Source of the DNA: an uncultured Clostridia bacterium
GTDB taxonomy: Bacteria > Bacillota > Clostridia > Christensenellales > Borkfalkiaceae
Direction: 5' to 3'
Assembly: GCA_934249215.1 (NCBI GenBank)
Contig: CAKQKN010000030.1
Span: 1 to 9,647, forward strand
DNA length: 9,647 nt
Position numbers and translations under genes: made by a program
In this document: piece by piece, positions 1 through 7,418 of the stretch
Layout: the number at the start of each line of letters is the position of its first letter
How positions within the stretch are numbered: the stretch's first letter is position 1
Notes under the pieces: model-generated
What the model was told of the DNA's origin: nothing
What the model saw: only the letters and a program-made list of their open reading frames with translations
Databases searched by the model: none

Positions 1-1
1 C

Positions 2-67
2 TATGAAACTGCGAAAGCGAAAATGCCCGAAATCAAAGCCGAATTAAAAAAGCGCAAGTTTATTTAA
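2..67 (+). CDS. C-terminal end of an unidentified upstream gene (partial)
   Basis: The only frame that stays open from the window edge reads 21 residues and stops at TAA 65-67. The tail is Lys/Glu/Ala-rich and looks helical (it ends KKRKFI). It stops 16 bases before aroC, so the two genes are probably co-transcribed. An earlier shikimate-pathway gene such as aroB or a DAHP synthase gene would fit the context, but 21 residues are too few to recognise a family, and that identity is only a guess. Confidence 0.55.
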   Translation, partial: YETAKAKMPEIKAELKKRKFI

Positions 68-83
68 AGATTGGAATATAGAT

Positions 84-1202
84 ATGAAACTTATAAAAGC
101 GGGGGAGTCGCACGGTGAAGCGATGACGGGTATCCTCGTCGGCGTGCCTGCGGGTATCCCTGTCGATAAAGAAAAGATAAACGCCGACTTGAAAGAGCGG
201 AATTTTGCTTACGGAAGAAGCAGTCGTCAACTCGCCGAAAGTGACGTTATCGGATTTATAAGCGGACTTTTCGACGGAAAGACGAACGGAAACGACGTCG
301 CGTTGTCGATAAAAAACGACGTCCGCACAGTTTCTTCGGGAGATGAACCGTCCGACAAATGCGCCGACGGAGCATTGCCGCCGCTCACGAAACTCAGACC
401 GGGACATGCGGATCTTCCGGGAATCGTAAGGTTCGGTTTTGAGGATGCGCGCGCGGTGGCCGAGGGCTCTTCCGCAAGGAACACTTGCATAGACGTCGCC
501 GCGGGAAGAATTGCTCTTTCGATGCTCGACGGGCTCGGGATTTCCGTTGCCGCGTTCGTGCGCGCCGTCGGGAAAACGGGCGACGAAAGCGATTATTCGT
601 CCGACGCGTTGAAAGATATCCGCGCTCCGTTTTTCACTCCGTCGGGTTCGGCGGCAAAGTCGTTCAAAGAGGAAACGGACACCGTCGCAAAAAACGGCGA
701 TACGGTCGGCGGAATCGTCGAACTTCGCGTTTGCGGCATTAAGGCGGGCGTCGGTTCATACACCGCCGAAAGTCGCGTTAGCGGTGCTATAGCCCGCGAT
801 TTATTCTCGATTCAGGCGGTAAAAGGCGTTCGTTTCGGCGATATTTCTTTTTCTCTGGGGCTATACGGGAGCGAATATTCCGACGAGCTGCAATTTGACG
901 AAAACGGAAAACGCGTCAAAACGAGCAGAAGCGGCGGAATCGACGGCGGAATGACGAACGGCGCCGAAATAAAAATCACCGTTGCCGTCAAGCCGTTGCC
1001 GACTTCGAAAAAGGGCGTTCCTTCTTCCGACGTTTTCGGCAACCCCGTTCTCTCCGCAAAGGAAAGGGCGGACGTCACCGCCGTTTTTGCGCTGTGCCCC
1101 ATCTTAAGGGCGCGGCTCGCGATAACTCTTTGCGACCTTATAACGAAAGATTTCGGCTGCGACAATCTTTCTTCGATTGCGGCGCGCTATAACGAGCGTT
1201 AA
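84..1202 (+). CDS. aroC: Chorismate synthase (divergent)
   Basis: Catalyses the last shikimate step, 5-enolpyruvylshikimate-3-phosphate to chorismate, in the cytoplasm using reduced FMN. At 372 residues it has normal family length. Visible hallmarks are GESHG at 7-11 with the conserved His10, RPGHAD at 105-110 with the second conserved His108, EGSSAR at 127-132, GDTVGG at 205-210, AVKGVRFGD at 245-253, SRSGGIDGGMTNG at 281-293 and VKPLPTS at 302-308. It departs from typical sequences in three places. The RRRPG-type stretch after the N-terminal motif is replaced by KERNFAYGRSSR. The usual VDG after GESHG reads LVG. The C-terminal RHDP motif reads RADV, keeping Arg and Asp but losing His. The ATG has only a weak upstream GGA. 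The gene follows an upstream stop by 16 bases and precedes the aroA-aroE fusion by 38 bases, which indicates an operon. Confidence 0.95.
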   Translation: MKLIKAGESHGEAMTGILVGVPAGIPVDKEKINADLKERNFAYGRSSRQLAESDVIGFISGLFDGKTNGNDVALSIKNDVRTVSSGDEPSDKCADGALPPLTKLRPGHADLPGIVRFGFEDARAVAEGSSARNTCIDVAAGRIALSMLDGLGISVAAFVRAVGKTGDESDYSSDALKDIRAPFFTPSGSAAKSFKEETDTVAKNGDTVGGIVELRVCGIKAGVGSYTAESRVSGAIARDLFSIQAVKGVRFGDISFSLGLYGSEYSDELQFDENGKRVKTSRSGGIDGGMTNGAEIKITVAVKPLPTSKKGVPSSDVFGNPVLSAKERADVTAVFALCPILRARLAITLCDLITKDFGCDNLSSIAARYNER

Positions 1203-1240
1203 GCGCGCTTCAATGTTTTTATAAAAAACGGACTGAATCA

Positions 1241-3415
1241 ATGATCGATAATCAAATTACCGTCGAAAAAATCGAAAATCTGTGCGCGCGATATACGGTC
1301 TGCTCCGATAAGTCGATAACGATAAGGGCGATTCTTATCGCGGCGATCGCAGAGGGGAAAACGGTCATACGTAACCCGCTCGATTGCGAGGACACCCGCG
1401 CCGCAATTGCCTGCGCGGAAAAACTCGGCGCAAAGGTCCGCTTTTTTAAAGGTTCGATCGAAATCGACGGCGCGACTAAGTTCAAGGACGGCGAAACGTT
1501 CGACTGCGGGCGCAGCGGAACGGTTCTGCGGCTTCTTTGCGGGCTCCTTTCGGGGCTCGGAATAAACGCCGTGATAGGCTGCGACGATGAACTGAAAAAC
1601 AGACCTATAGGTCGGATAATCGAACCTTTGACGGCTCGCGGTGCAAAAATTCAATCGACGGACGGCAGATTGCCGCTTAAAATTTCCCCGTCTGAGCTTA
1701 ACGAGTTCGTTTACGAAATGCCGATCGACAGCGCGCAGGTAAAGTCCGCGGTTTTGCTGTCCGGAACTACGGCAAAAGTGAAAACGGTCGTCGTCGAAAA
1801 GAACCCGACTCGCGAGCATACCGAAAAAATGCTTCCGCTTTTCGGCGTGAAAACCGAAGTCGAAAATAAAAAAATCACCGTTTATCCGTCGCCCGTAAGA
1901 GCGGCTTCGGTCGATATTCCGCGCGATCCTTCCGCCGCGGCGTATTTCGTTGCGCTCGGCATTCTCAAAGGGAAAGTGAAAGTGTGCGGCATAAACGTGT
2001 CCGAAAAACGCGCGGGATATTTATACAAACTGAAAGACTGTGGCGCGAAAATATCGTTCTTGAACCGAACCGTCAGGTGCGGCGAGCCTTGCGCCGACGT
2101 GATTGCGGAAAAAAGCGAACTTGCGCATATTTTCGTAAATGCGGAAGGAATTCCTTCCATGATAGACGAATTGCCCGTTATCGGACTTATAGGCGCGTTT
2201 AATAGCGGCGCGACCTTTCGTTCGGCGGCGGAACTTCGCGTCAAAGAAAGCGACAGATTGCTTGGAACGGTCGATCTTATAAATCGGGCGGGCGGCTCGG
2301 CTCGGGAGGTCGGAAACGATCTCGTGGTCGACGGCGGGCTCGATCCCGCGCCGTTTACATATTCGAGTAACGATCACCGACTTACGATGACTGCGTTCGT
2401 CGCGATGAGAGCGGGTGCGGGCGGTACGATTTTAAATCCCGAAAGCGTAAACAAGTCTTTTCCCGGCTTTTTCGAAAGCGTTTTCGCATTCAACGCCTGT
2501 CTTATCGGCTCGAACGTGGAAAAATCGCCGTCGGCAATCATACATAACTATTTTCTCGAAAAACTCGGCGTCGTCAAAAATTACTCTTACGAACTCAAAT
2601 CGGTTGACGAATCTGCTGCCGTAAAAATTATACAAAACCCCGCCTATAAGTCGATTAACGCCACGATTCCGTATAAAAAGACGGTGTGCGATCTGATAAA
2701 AAACAAAAGCGTCGATGCGACTTTATCCGATTCCGTCAATTTCGTTACCGACGGAGAAGGGTATACGTTCGACGGCGACGGCTTGTTGTTTTCTCTTCTG
2801 CTTCACGGCGTTAACGTAAAGGACAAAAACGTCCTCGTGTGCGGGGCGGGCGGCGCCGGACGAAGCGTTGCTTTGGCGCTTGCTCGGGCGGGTGCGAAAG
2901 TGTTCGTTCAGAACCGCACGACTTCGAAAGCCGAGCGTTTTGTCGAAAAAGTCAACGGTTTTTTCGGTCTTTCGGGCGGAAAAGTCGAATGTAGCGAAAA
3001 ACACGAAAAAAGCGACGAAATCGACGAAAATTCGAAAGAAAAAGTCAAAAACCGAGAGGGCGACGTCAAAAAACGAGAGTCGAACGAATTCGTTGGCACG
3101 ATACGCCGCTCGCTCGCCGTATATGCGGGCGAACCTTGCGAAATCGTCGTAAACGCGACCTCGGTCAAGGACGAACTCCCAGCAAATGAAGGAATTTTTG
3201 CCGCCGCAAAATTTGCGGTCGATATAAATTACGGCAAAAAAACCGCATTTTTAAAAAAGGCGGAAGAGAAAAAAATCGCATTTACGGACGGAAAAGAAAT
3301 GCTTTTCGCACAAAGTTATTTTGCCGACGCGCTCGTCAGCGGCGTGTCGCCGACTTTCGACGAATTTGAAAGATTATACGGTGAATTTCCGTCGATTTTG
3401 ACCGAAAACCGATAA
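1241..3415 (+). CDS. aroA-aroE: Fused EPSP synthase - shikimate dehydrogenase (AroA-AroE)
   Basis: One uninterrupted 724-residue frame carries two shikimate enzymes. Residues 1 to about 415 are EPSP synthase (shikimate-3-phosphate plus PEP to EPSP): DKS 23-25 with Arg29, RSGT 91-94, RPIGR 121-125, SAQVKSA 164-170, NPTREHTE 188-195, IDELP 308-312, LRVKESDR 332-339, NDHR 377-380, and a C-terminal NKSFPGFFES that is the usual end of this enzyme. About ten residues later (near 418) shikimate dehydrogenase (3-dehydroshikimate plus NADPH to shikimate) begins and runs to 724: KSPSAIIHN 428-436, NATIPYK 473-479 with catalytic Lys479, VN 499-500, catalytic Asp511 in FDGDG, nucleotide loop GAGGAGR 535-541, NRT 558-560 typical of NADP preference, NATS 638-641, and Gln691. 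The dehydrogenase half has an extra charged stretch (about 581-617) and lacks the first Ser of the SKSP motif (Glu427 instead). The binding site before ATG 1241 is weak. Order and spacing place it in the aro operon. Confidence 0.93.
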   Translation: MIDNQITVEKIENLCARYTVCSDKSITIRAILIAAIAEGKTVIRNPLDCEDTRAAIACAEKLGAKVRFFKGSIEIDGATKFKDGETFDCGRSGTVLRLLCGLLSGLGINAVIGCDDELKNRPIGRIIEPLTARGAKIQSTDGRLPLKISPSELNEFVYEMPIDSAQVKSAVLLSGTTAKVKTVVVEKNPTREHTEKMLPLFGVKTEVENKKITVYPSPVRAASVDIPRDPSAAAYFVALGILKGKVKVCGINVSEKRAGYLYKLKDCGAKISFLNRTVRCGEPCADVIAEKSELAHIFVNAEGIPSMIDELPVIGLIGAFNSGATFRSAAELRVKESDRLLGTVDLINRAGGSAREVGNDLVVDGGLDPAPFTYSSNDHRLTMTAFVAMRAGAGGTILNPESVNKSFPGFFESVFAFNACLIGSNVEKSPSAIIHNYFLEKLGVVKNYSYELKSVDESAAVKIIQNPAYKSINATIPYKKTVCDLIKNKSVDATLSDSVNFVTDGEGYTFDGDGLLFSLLLHGVNVKDKNVLVCGAGGAGRSVALALARAGAKVFVQNRTTSKAERFVEKVNGFFGLSGGKVECSEKHEKSDEIDENSKEKVKNREGDVKKRESNEFVGTIRRSLAVYAGEPCEIVVNATSVKDELPANEGIFAAAKFAVDINYGKKTAFLKKAEEKKIAFTDGKEMLFAQSYFADALVSGVSPTFDEFERLYGEFPSILTENR
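3044..3085 (+). repeat. Tandem 21-bp duplication inside the AroE domain insert
   Basis: Two adjacent 21-base units, 3044-3064 and 3065-3085, match at 16 of 21 positions by eye. They are in frame and encode VKNREGD then VKKRESN. Just upstream, cgacgaaat (3013-3021) is followed by a near-identical cgacgaaaat (3022-3031). This suggests the charged insert in the Rossmann part of the dehydrogenase grew by short tandem duplications of whole codons. Confidence 0.7.
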
Positions 3416-3440
3416 AAAGACGAAAAACGCAGGAGAAAAA

Positions 3441-3857
3441 ATGAAAATTATCGTAATCAACGGAGTTAATCTCAATATGCTCGGCAAGCGCGAACCGGCG
3501 ATTTACGGCACGCGCACGCTCGACGAGATAAACGCCGACGTAAAAAAATATTGCGACGAGCGCGGAGTTGAAACGGAGTTTTATCAAAGCAACGTCGAGG
3601 GCGAAATCTGCGAAGCGATACAGAAAACGGACGCGGACGGAATCGTTTTAAACGCCGGGGCTTACACTCATTACAGCATTGCCATCCGCGACGCGATCAA
3701 GGGAAGCGGCAAAAAGACGGTCGAGGTGCATCTTTCGAACCTCTTCGCCCGCGAAGAATTCCGCCAGAAAAGCGTGATTGCGGACGTGTGTTGCGGCTCG
3801 GTAATCGGTTTCGGCGAAAAAGGGTATATCCTTGCGGTCGAAAGTTTTCTTCTGTAA
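3441..3857 (+). CDS. aroQ: Type II 3-dehydroquinate dehydratase
   Basis: Converts 3-dehydroquinate to 3-dehydroshikimate, the third shikimate step. The family forms dodecamers in the cytoplasm. The 138 residues are close to the usual 140-150. The family pattern is complete: NGVNLNMLGKREPAIYG (8-23) with Arg17 and catalytic Tyr22, SNVEGE (50-55), LNAGAYTHYS (70-79) with Asn71 and the catalytic-type His77, VEVHLSN (94-100) with His97, AREEFR (103-108) with Arg108, and the C-terminal GFGEKGY. Small departures are SNVEGE for the common SNHEGE and NAGA for NPGA. A strong AGGAG (3431-3435) sits five bases before the ATG and fixes the start. It lies 25 bases after the fusion gene and supplies the substrate for its AroE half. 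No type I (AroD) enzyme is in the window. Confidence 0.96.
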   Translation: MKIIVINGVNLNMLGKREPAIYGTRTLDEINADVKKYCDERGVETEFYQSNVEGEICEAIQKTDADGIVLNAGAYTHYSIAIRDAIKGSGKKTVEVHLSNLFAREEFRQKSVIADVCCGSVIGFGEKGYILAVESFLL

Positions 3858-3954
3858 TCGTACATTTTTTAATTCGTAAAATTCCCCGAATAAAGACCGA
3901 TTGTCTTTTAAATTACCCGACGCGGAGCGGCAAAACTTCGCCTGATCAAGAAGA

Positions 3955-4524
3955 ATGAACATTGTATTTATCGGAATGAGCGGGAGCGGTAAAAGCACGT
4001 TCGCAAAGTATTGTTCCGAACTTCTGAATATGCCGATAATCGACCTCGACGAGGAGATTTGCAAAAAATACGGCGGGAGCATTCCCACGATTTTCGCCGT
4101 CGGCGGCGAGAAACTTTTCAGAGAGCTCGAACTGAAAGAGGCGGTTGACGCGTCGGCTTTGGAGGGCGCGGTGATAGCGACGGGCGGCGGTACGGTAACG
4201 CTTCCCGAGGCGATGAAGGCGCTGAAAAAAAGCGGGCTCGTCATATATCTTAATTGCGACGAAGAAACCATTTGCCGAAGGCTTTGCAACGAAACGGACG
4301 AGCGTCCGCTTTTTGCGGGCGAAAATTCGGTCGAAGAAACGGTCGGAAGGCTTTTTTGCGAGCGCGAAAGACTGTATTTCGAATATGCGGATATGGTGCT
4401 TAACGAAAGCGAAGTGTTGAAAAGTCGGAATCTTCTTCAGTCGCCGCTTGCCGATCAACTCGGCGCGCTTTATCTCGAACTCGTTTTGAAACTCGAAAAG
4501 AAAGTCTACGCAAAATTCTGTTAA
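3955..4524 (+). CDS. aroK: Shikimate kinase
   Basis: Phosphorylates shikimate at the 3-OH using ATP, making the substrate for the AroA half of the fusion protein. It has 189 residues, slightly longer than the usual 165-180 because of a C-terminal helical tail. Visible motifs are the P-loop GMSGSGKST (7-15), DLD (30-32) for Mg and shikimate binding, SIPTIFAVGGEKLFRELE (42-59) with the substrate-binding Arg56, ATGGGT (75-80), RPL (117-119) in the lid, and the C-terminal RERLYFEYA (137-145) adenine/arginine element. The ATG is preceded only by an A/G-rich aagaag stretch, so initiation may be modest. It lies 97 bases downstream of aroQ on the same strand and is the last recognised aro gene of the cluster. 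Confidence 0.94.
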   Translation: MNIVFIGMSGSGKSTFAKYCSELLNMPIIDLDEEICKKYGGSIPTIFAVGGEKLFRELELKEAVDASALEGAVIATGGGTVTLPEAMKALKKSGLVIYLNCDEETICRRLCNETDERPLFAGENSVEETVGRLFCERERLYFEYADMVLNESEVLKSRNLLQSPLADQLGALYLELVLKLEKKVYAKFC

Positions 4525-4617
4525 AATACGCAAGGGCTTGAATCTTATGCTTGCATACTCGCAGGAAAACGGGAAACAACCGTCCGAAACGCCGAGGCGC
4601 CTAAATACGGAGAACAG

Positions 4618-7347
4618 ATGATAGAATTAAAGTCGATAACAAAAATTTATCAAACGAAAGAATCGGTCAGCGTAACGGCGCTCGACGGCGTTTCCGTCGC
4701 TTTTCGGAAAAGCGAATTCGTGAGCGTGCTCGGTCCGTCCGGGTGCGGAAAAACGACTTTGCTCAACGTGATCGGCGGGCTGGACTCGTACGACTCAGGC
4801 GAGTTATTAGTGTCGGATAAGCCGACATCTGCGTTTTCCGACCGCGATTGGGACGCTTACAGAAATTCGAGGATAGGTTTCGTTTTTCAAAATTATAACC
4901 TCATAATGCATTTGTCCGTTCTTCAGAACGTCGAACTTGCGCTGACGCTTTCGGGTGTGGACGCGACCACGCGTAAAAGAAAGGCGATGAGCGCGCTCGA
5001 AAGCGTGGGGCTCGCAAACCATTTAAGGAAAATGCCGAGTGAACTTTCGGGCGGCGAAATGCAAAGGGTCGCGATCGCGCGGGCTATCGTAAACGACCCG
5101 GAGGTCATTCTTGCCGACGAGCCGACGGGCGCGCTCGACAGCAAAAACAGCGTCCAGATAATGGAACTTCTGAAGAGAATTTCCAAAGACAAACTCGTCG
5201 TTATGGTAACGCACAACGACTCGCTCGCCGCAAGTTATTCCACTCGCATCATAAGACTTTCGGACGGAAAAATCGTTTCCGACAGTAATCCGTTCAGACT
5301 TGCGGAAAATGATGATTTAGGCAAAAAGTCCGACTATAAGTCGATTAACGGCAAAAATTCGCCGAAAAAATCGAATAAAACGCCGAGCGGAAAGTCGGAA
5401 AAAAGCTTTAAGGACGCAAAGAGCGAAAAAGAAAAGGACGGCGTAAAAGGCAAAAAAACTTCGATGACTTTCGGAGTTGCGTTGTCTCTCAGCCTCAAAA
5501 ATCTTATGACGAAAAAGACGCGGACGGCGCTGACTTCCCTTGCCGCGTCGATCGGGATCGTCGGGCTTGCGCTGGTGCTTGCGCTGTTCAACGGGCTCAA
5601 CGTTTTTTTGGATAAGGTGCAATATGACACGCTTTCGTCCTATCCGATGACGGTGACGACGAGCACGACCACGGACGTGACGGAGTATATTTCCGTCATA
5701 ACGGACAGCACGAATTACGTTTCCGACCCGAATATGAAAAACAAAATCTTCGTCAGCCACCTTATGACGAGGTTGCGCGAAGCCACGATAAAGAACAAAA
5801 TCACGCAAAAATACGTTGATTACGTTAAAAGCGCGCCGTCCGAATATCTCCGCGACGTCGGATATTTTTACGGCACGGGCATGACCGTGTATAAGAGTAA
5901 AGTCGTTCTGAAAAGTGCGGAACTTACCAAACTCGTGCCGTCGGGCGAAATGATGGTCGAGGACGTGAAAGTTAAGGTCGGAAATTACTTCAAACAACTC
6001 GTCGGCGACAAGGATTTCGTGCTAAGTCAATACGATCTCGTCGCGGGGAAATACCCCGAGAAAAAGGACGAACTCGTTCTCGTTCTCGACAAAAACAACC
6101 GCATTACGGACGCCATGCTGACCGCGTTCTTGATGGACGTGAATGCAACCGCGCGCGACGAAAACGGCGATTTTATCGTAAATTCTTATGAATACGAGGA
6201 CTTTTTGGGAGAATCGAGTAAATACGGCGCGTTTACGCTCGCGCTCAATAACGGGTTGTACGGGGTAAATTCCGTCGATCTCGACACCGATTATTATAAG
6301 GTTAAAGAAGAAAGCGGAATGACGCGCGTCATTCACAAGTTTTTCGTCAACGAAAACCTCAAAAACGAAAACCCCGACGAGTATGCCCGCCAGTATAAGC
6401 AGTGGTCGGACAAACTTAACAACACGTTAAAAACTCTCGGGTTGACGACTTTGCCGAATTGTTACGACGGCGCAGAAGGCGCGGGCAACACGCTCGACCT
6501 GAAAATCGTCGGAATACTTCGCCTTAACGAGCAGACGACCACGGGCTCGATGGGGTTCTATCCGATCGGATACACGCCCGAACTTACCGAATATATCAAC
6601 GAGCAGAACGCGGAATCGACCGTCGTGAAAGCTCAACTTGCGGAGATCGAAAAACTCTCGGATGAAAGCGAATCTTCGAAATGTCGACGCGTGACGGCGG
6701 CGAGTGACGCGAAAAATGCTTATATTGAGAAAGAAGTGGATGCAATCAACCAATTGAAAGCGCTCGGTTATGCGGAACTCCCGACGAAAATAGAGTTTTA
6801 TGCAAACGATTTTCAGAGCAAACTGAAACTCAAACAATATCTTGCCGCATACAACGATCTTGCGGACGTCGGAGAGAACGACCGAATTTACGTGACCGAT
6901 CTCGCTTCTTCCGTCATCGAGATATTGAAAACGTTCATCGACGCGATAACGGGCATTCTTTTGTCGCTCACGGCGATATCTCTTCTCGTTGCGGCGATCA
7001 TGATTGCGATAATCACTTACGTTTCGGTCATCGAACGTACGCGTGAAATCGGAATTCTTCGTTCGGTCGGCGCGCGGAAATCGGACGTTACGCTCGTTTT
7101 CAATGCGGAAACGGTGATTATCGGGCTATGCTCGGGGGTGCTCGGCGTGCTGCTTGCCGCCGTTTTGCAAATTCCGCTCAACGCCGTGCTTACGAGCGTG
7201 ACGGGGCTCGGCAGACTTGCGGTTCTTTCGCCGCTCCATGCGATTTTGCTCGTTTGCGTGAGTATCCTCGTAACGCTGATCGCGGGGATGATTCCCGCGA
7301 TGATGGCTGCTCGTCGCGATCCCGTCAAGGCATTGAGATCGGAATAA
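4618..7347 (+). CDS. ABC transporter, fused ATPase and MacB/FtsX-type permease
   Basis: A single 909-residue polypeptide combines an ATPase and a permease. Residues 1 to about 225 form the ATPase: Walker A GPSGCGKTT (39-47), Q-loop Gln91, signature LSGGE (143-147), Walker B VILADEP (163-169) and switch His199. It closely resembles the LolD/MacB ATPase class. Residues about 230-283 are a hydrophilic Lys/Ser/Glu-rich linker. A first membrane helix is predicted at about 303-328, followed by about 445 residues outside the membrane that start with a Thr-rich stretch and include a likely coiled coil near 658-718. Three more helices lie near 778-802, 830-854 and 871-896. The cytoplasmic motif RTREIGILRSVGA after helix 2 is characteristic of MacB/FtsX permeases. 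Such proteins couple ATP hydrolysis to work outside the membrane (peptide or lipid export, antimicrobial resistance, or control of wall enzymes). The substrate cannot be read from sequence. GGAG at 4609-4612 supports the start. Confidence 0.9.
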   Translation: MIELKSITKIYQTKESVSVTALDGVSVAFRKSEFVSVLGPSGCGKTTLLNVIGGLDSYDSGELLVSDKPTSAFSDRDWDAYRNSRIGFVFQNYNLIMHLSVLQNVELALTLSGVDATTRKRKAMSALESVGLANHLRKMPSELSGGEMQRVAIARAIVNDPEVILADEPTGALDSKNSVQIMELLKRISKDKLVVMVTHNDSLAASYSTRIIRLSDGKIVSDSNPFRLAENDDLGKKSDYKSINGKNSPKKSNKTPSGKSEKSFKDAKSEKEKDGVKGKKTSMTFGVALSLSLKNLMTKKTRTALTSLAASIGIVGLALVLALFNGLNVFLDKVQYDTLSSYPMTVTTSTTTDVTEYISVITDSTNYVSDPNMKNKIFVSHLMTRLREATIKNKITQKYVDYVKSAPSEYLRDVGYFYGTGMTVYKSKVVLKSAELTKLVPSGEMMVEDVKVKVGNYFKQLVGDKDFVLSQYDLVAGKYPEKKDELVLVLDKNNRITDAMLTAFLMDVNATARDENGDFIVNSYEYEDFLGESSKYGAFTLALNNGLYGVNSVDLDTDYYKVKEESGMTRVIHKFFVNENLKNENPDEYARQYKQWSDKLNNTLKTLGLTTLPNCYDGAEGAGNTLDLKIVGILRLNEQTTTGSMGFYPIGYTPELTEYINEQNAESTVVKAQLAEIEKLSDESESSKCRRVTAASDAKNAYIEKEVDAINQLKALGYAELPTKIEFYANDFQSKLKLKQYLAAYNDLADVGENDRIYVTDLASSVIEILKTFIDAITGILLSLTAISLLVAAIMIAIITYVSVIERTREIGILRSVGARKSDVTLVFNAETVIIGLCSGVLGVLLAAVLQIPLNAVLTSVTGLGRLAVLSPLHAILLVCVSILVTLIAGMIPAMMAARRDPVKALRSE

Positions 7348-7418
7348 TTAAAACGAAGAAAAGCCGCGAAATCGGTTGCGAATCGTAAATATAAACATAA
7401 ATATCGACGGAGAAAATT

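Noticed and set aside
1238..1819. Minus-strand open frame of 193 residues opposite the aroA part of the fusion, with similar ones at 3946-4533 and 5317-5997
   Set aside because: All are antisense to strongly conserved domains, and the translations show no family pattern.
1241..2490. Calling the EPSP synthase glyphosate-tolerant
   Set aside because: Class II-like motifs are present, but one is altered and the Gly of the GRSGT loop is retained; tolerance cannot be read from this sequence.
3892..3908. Small hairpin aaagac-cgatt-gtcttt between aroQ and aroK
   Set aside because: The stem is only six pairs, A/T-rich, with no clean T-run after it, so it is too weak for a terminator call.
4546..4602. 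Palindromes tatgc-tt-gcata (4546-4557) and aggcgcct (4595-4602) before the ABC gene as operator sites
   Set aside because: Both are short, with no matching second copy and no convincing promoter elements nearby.
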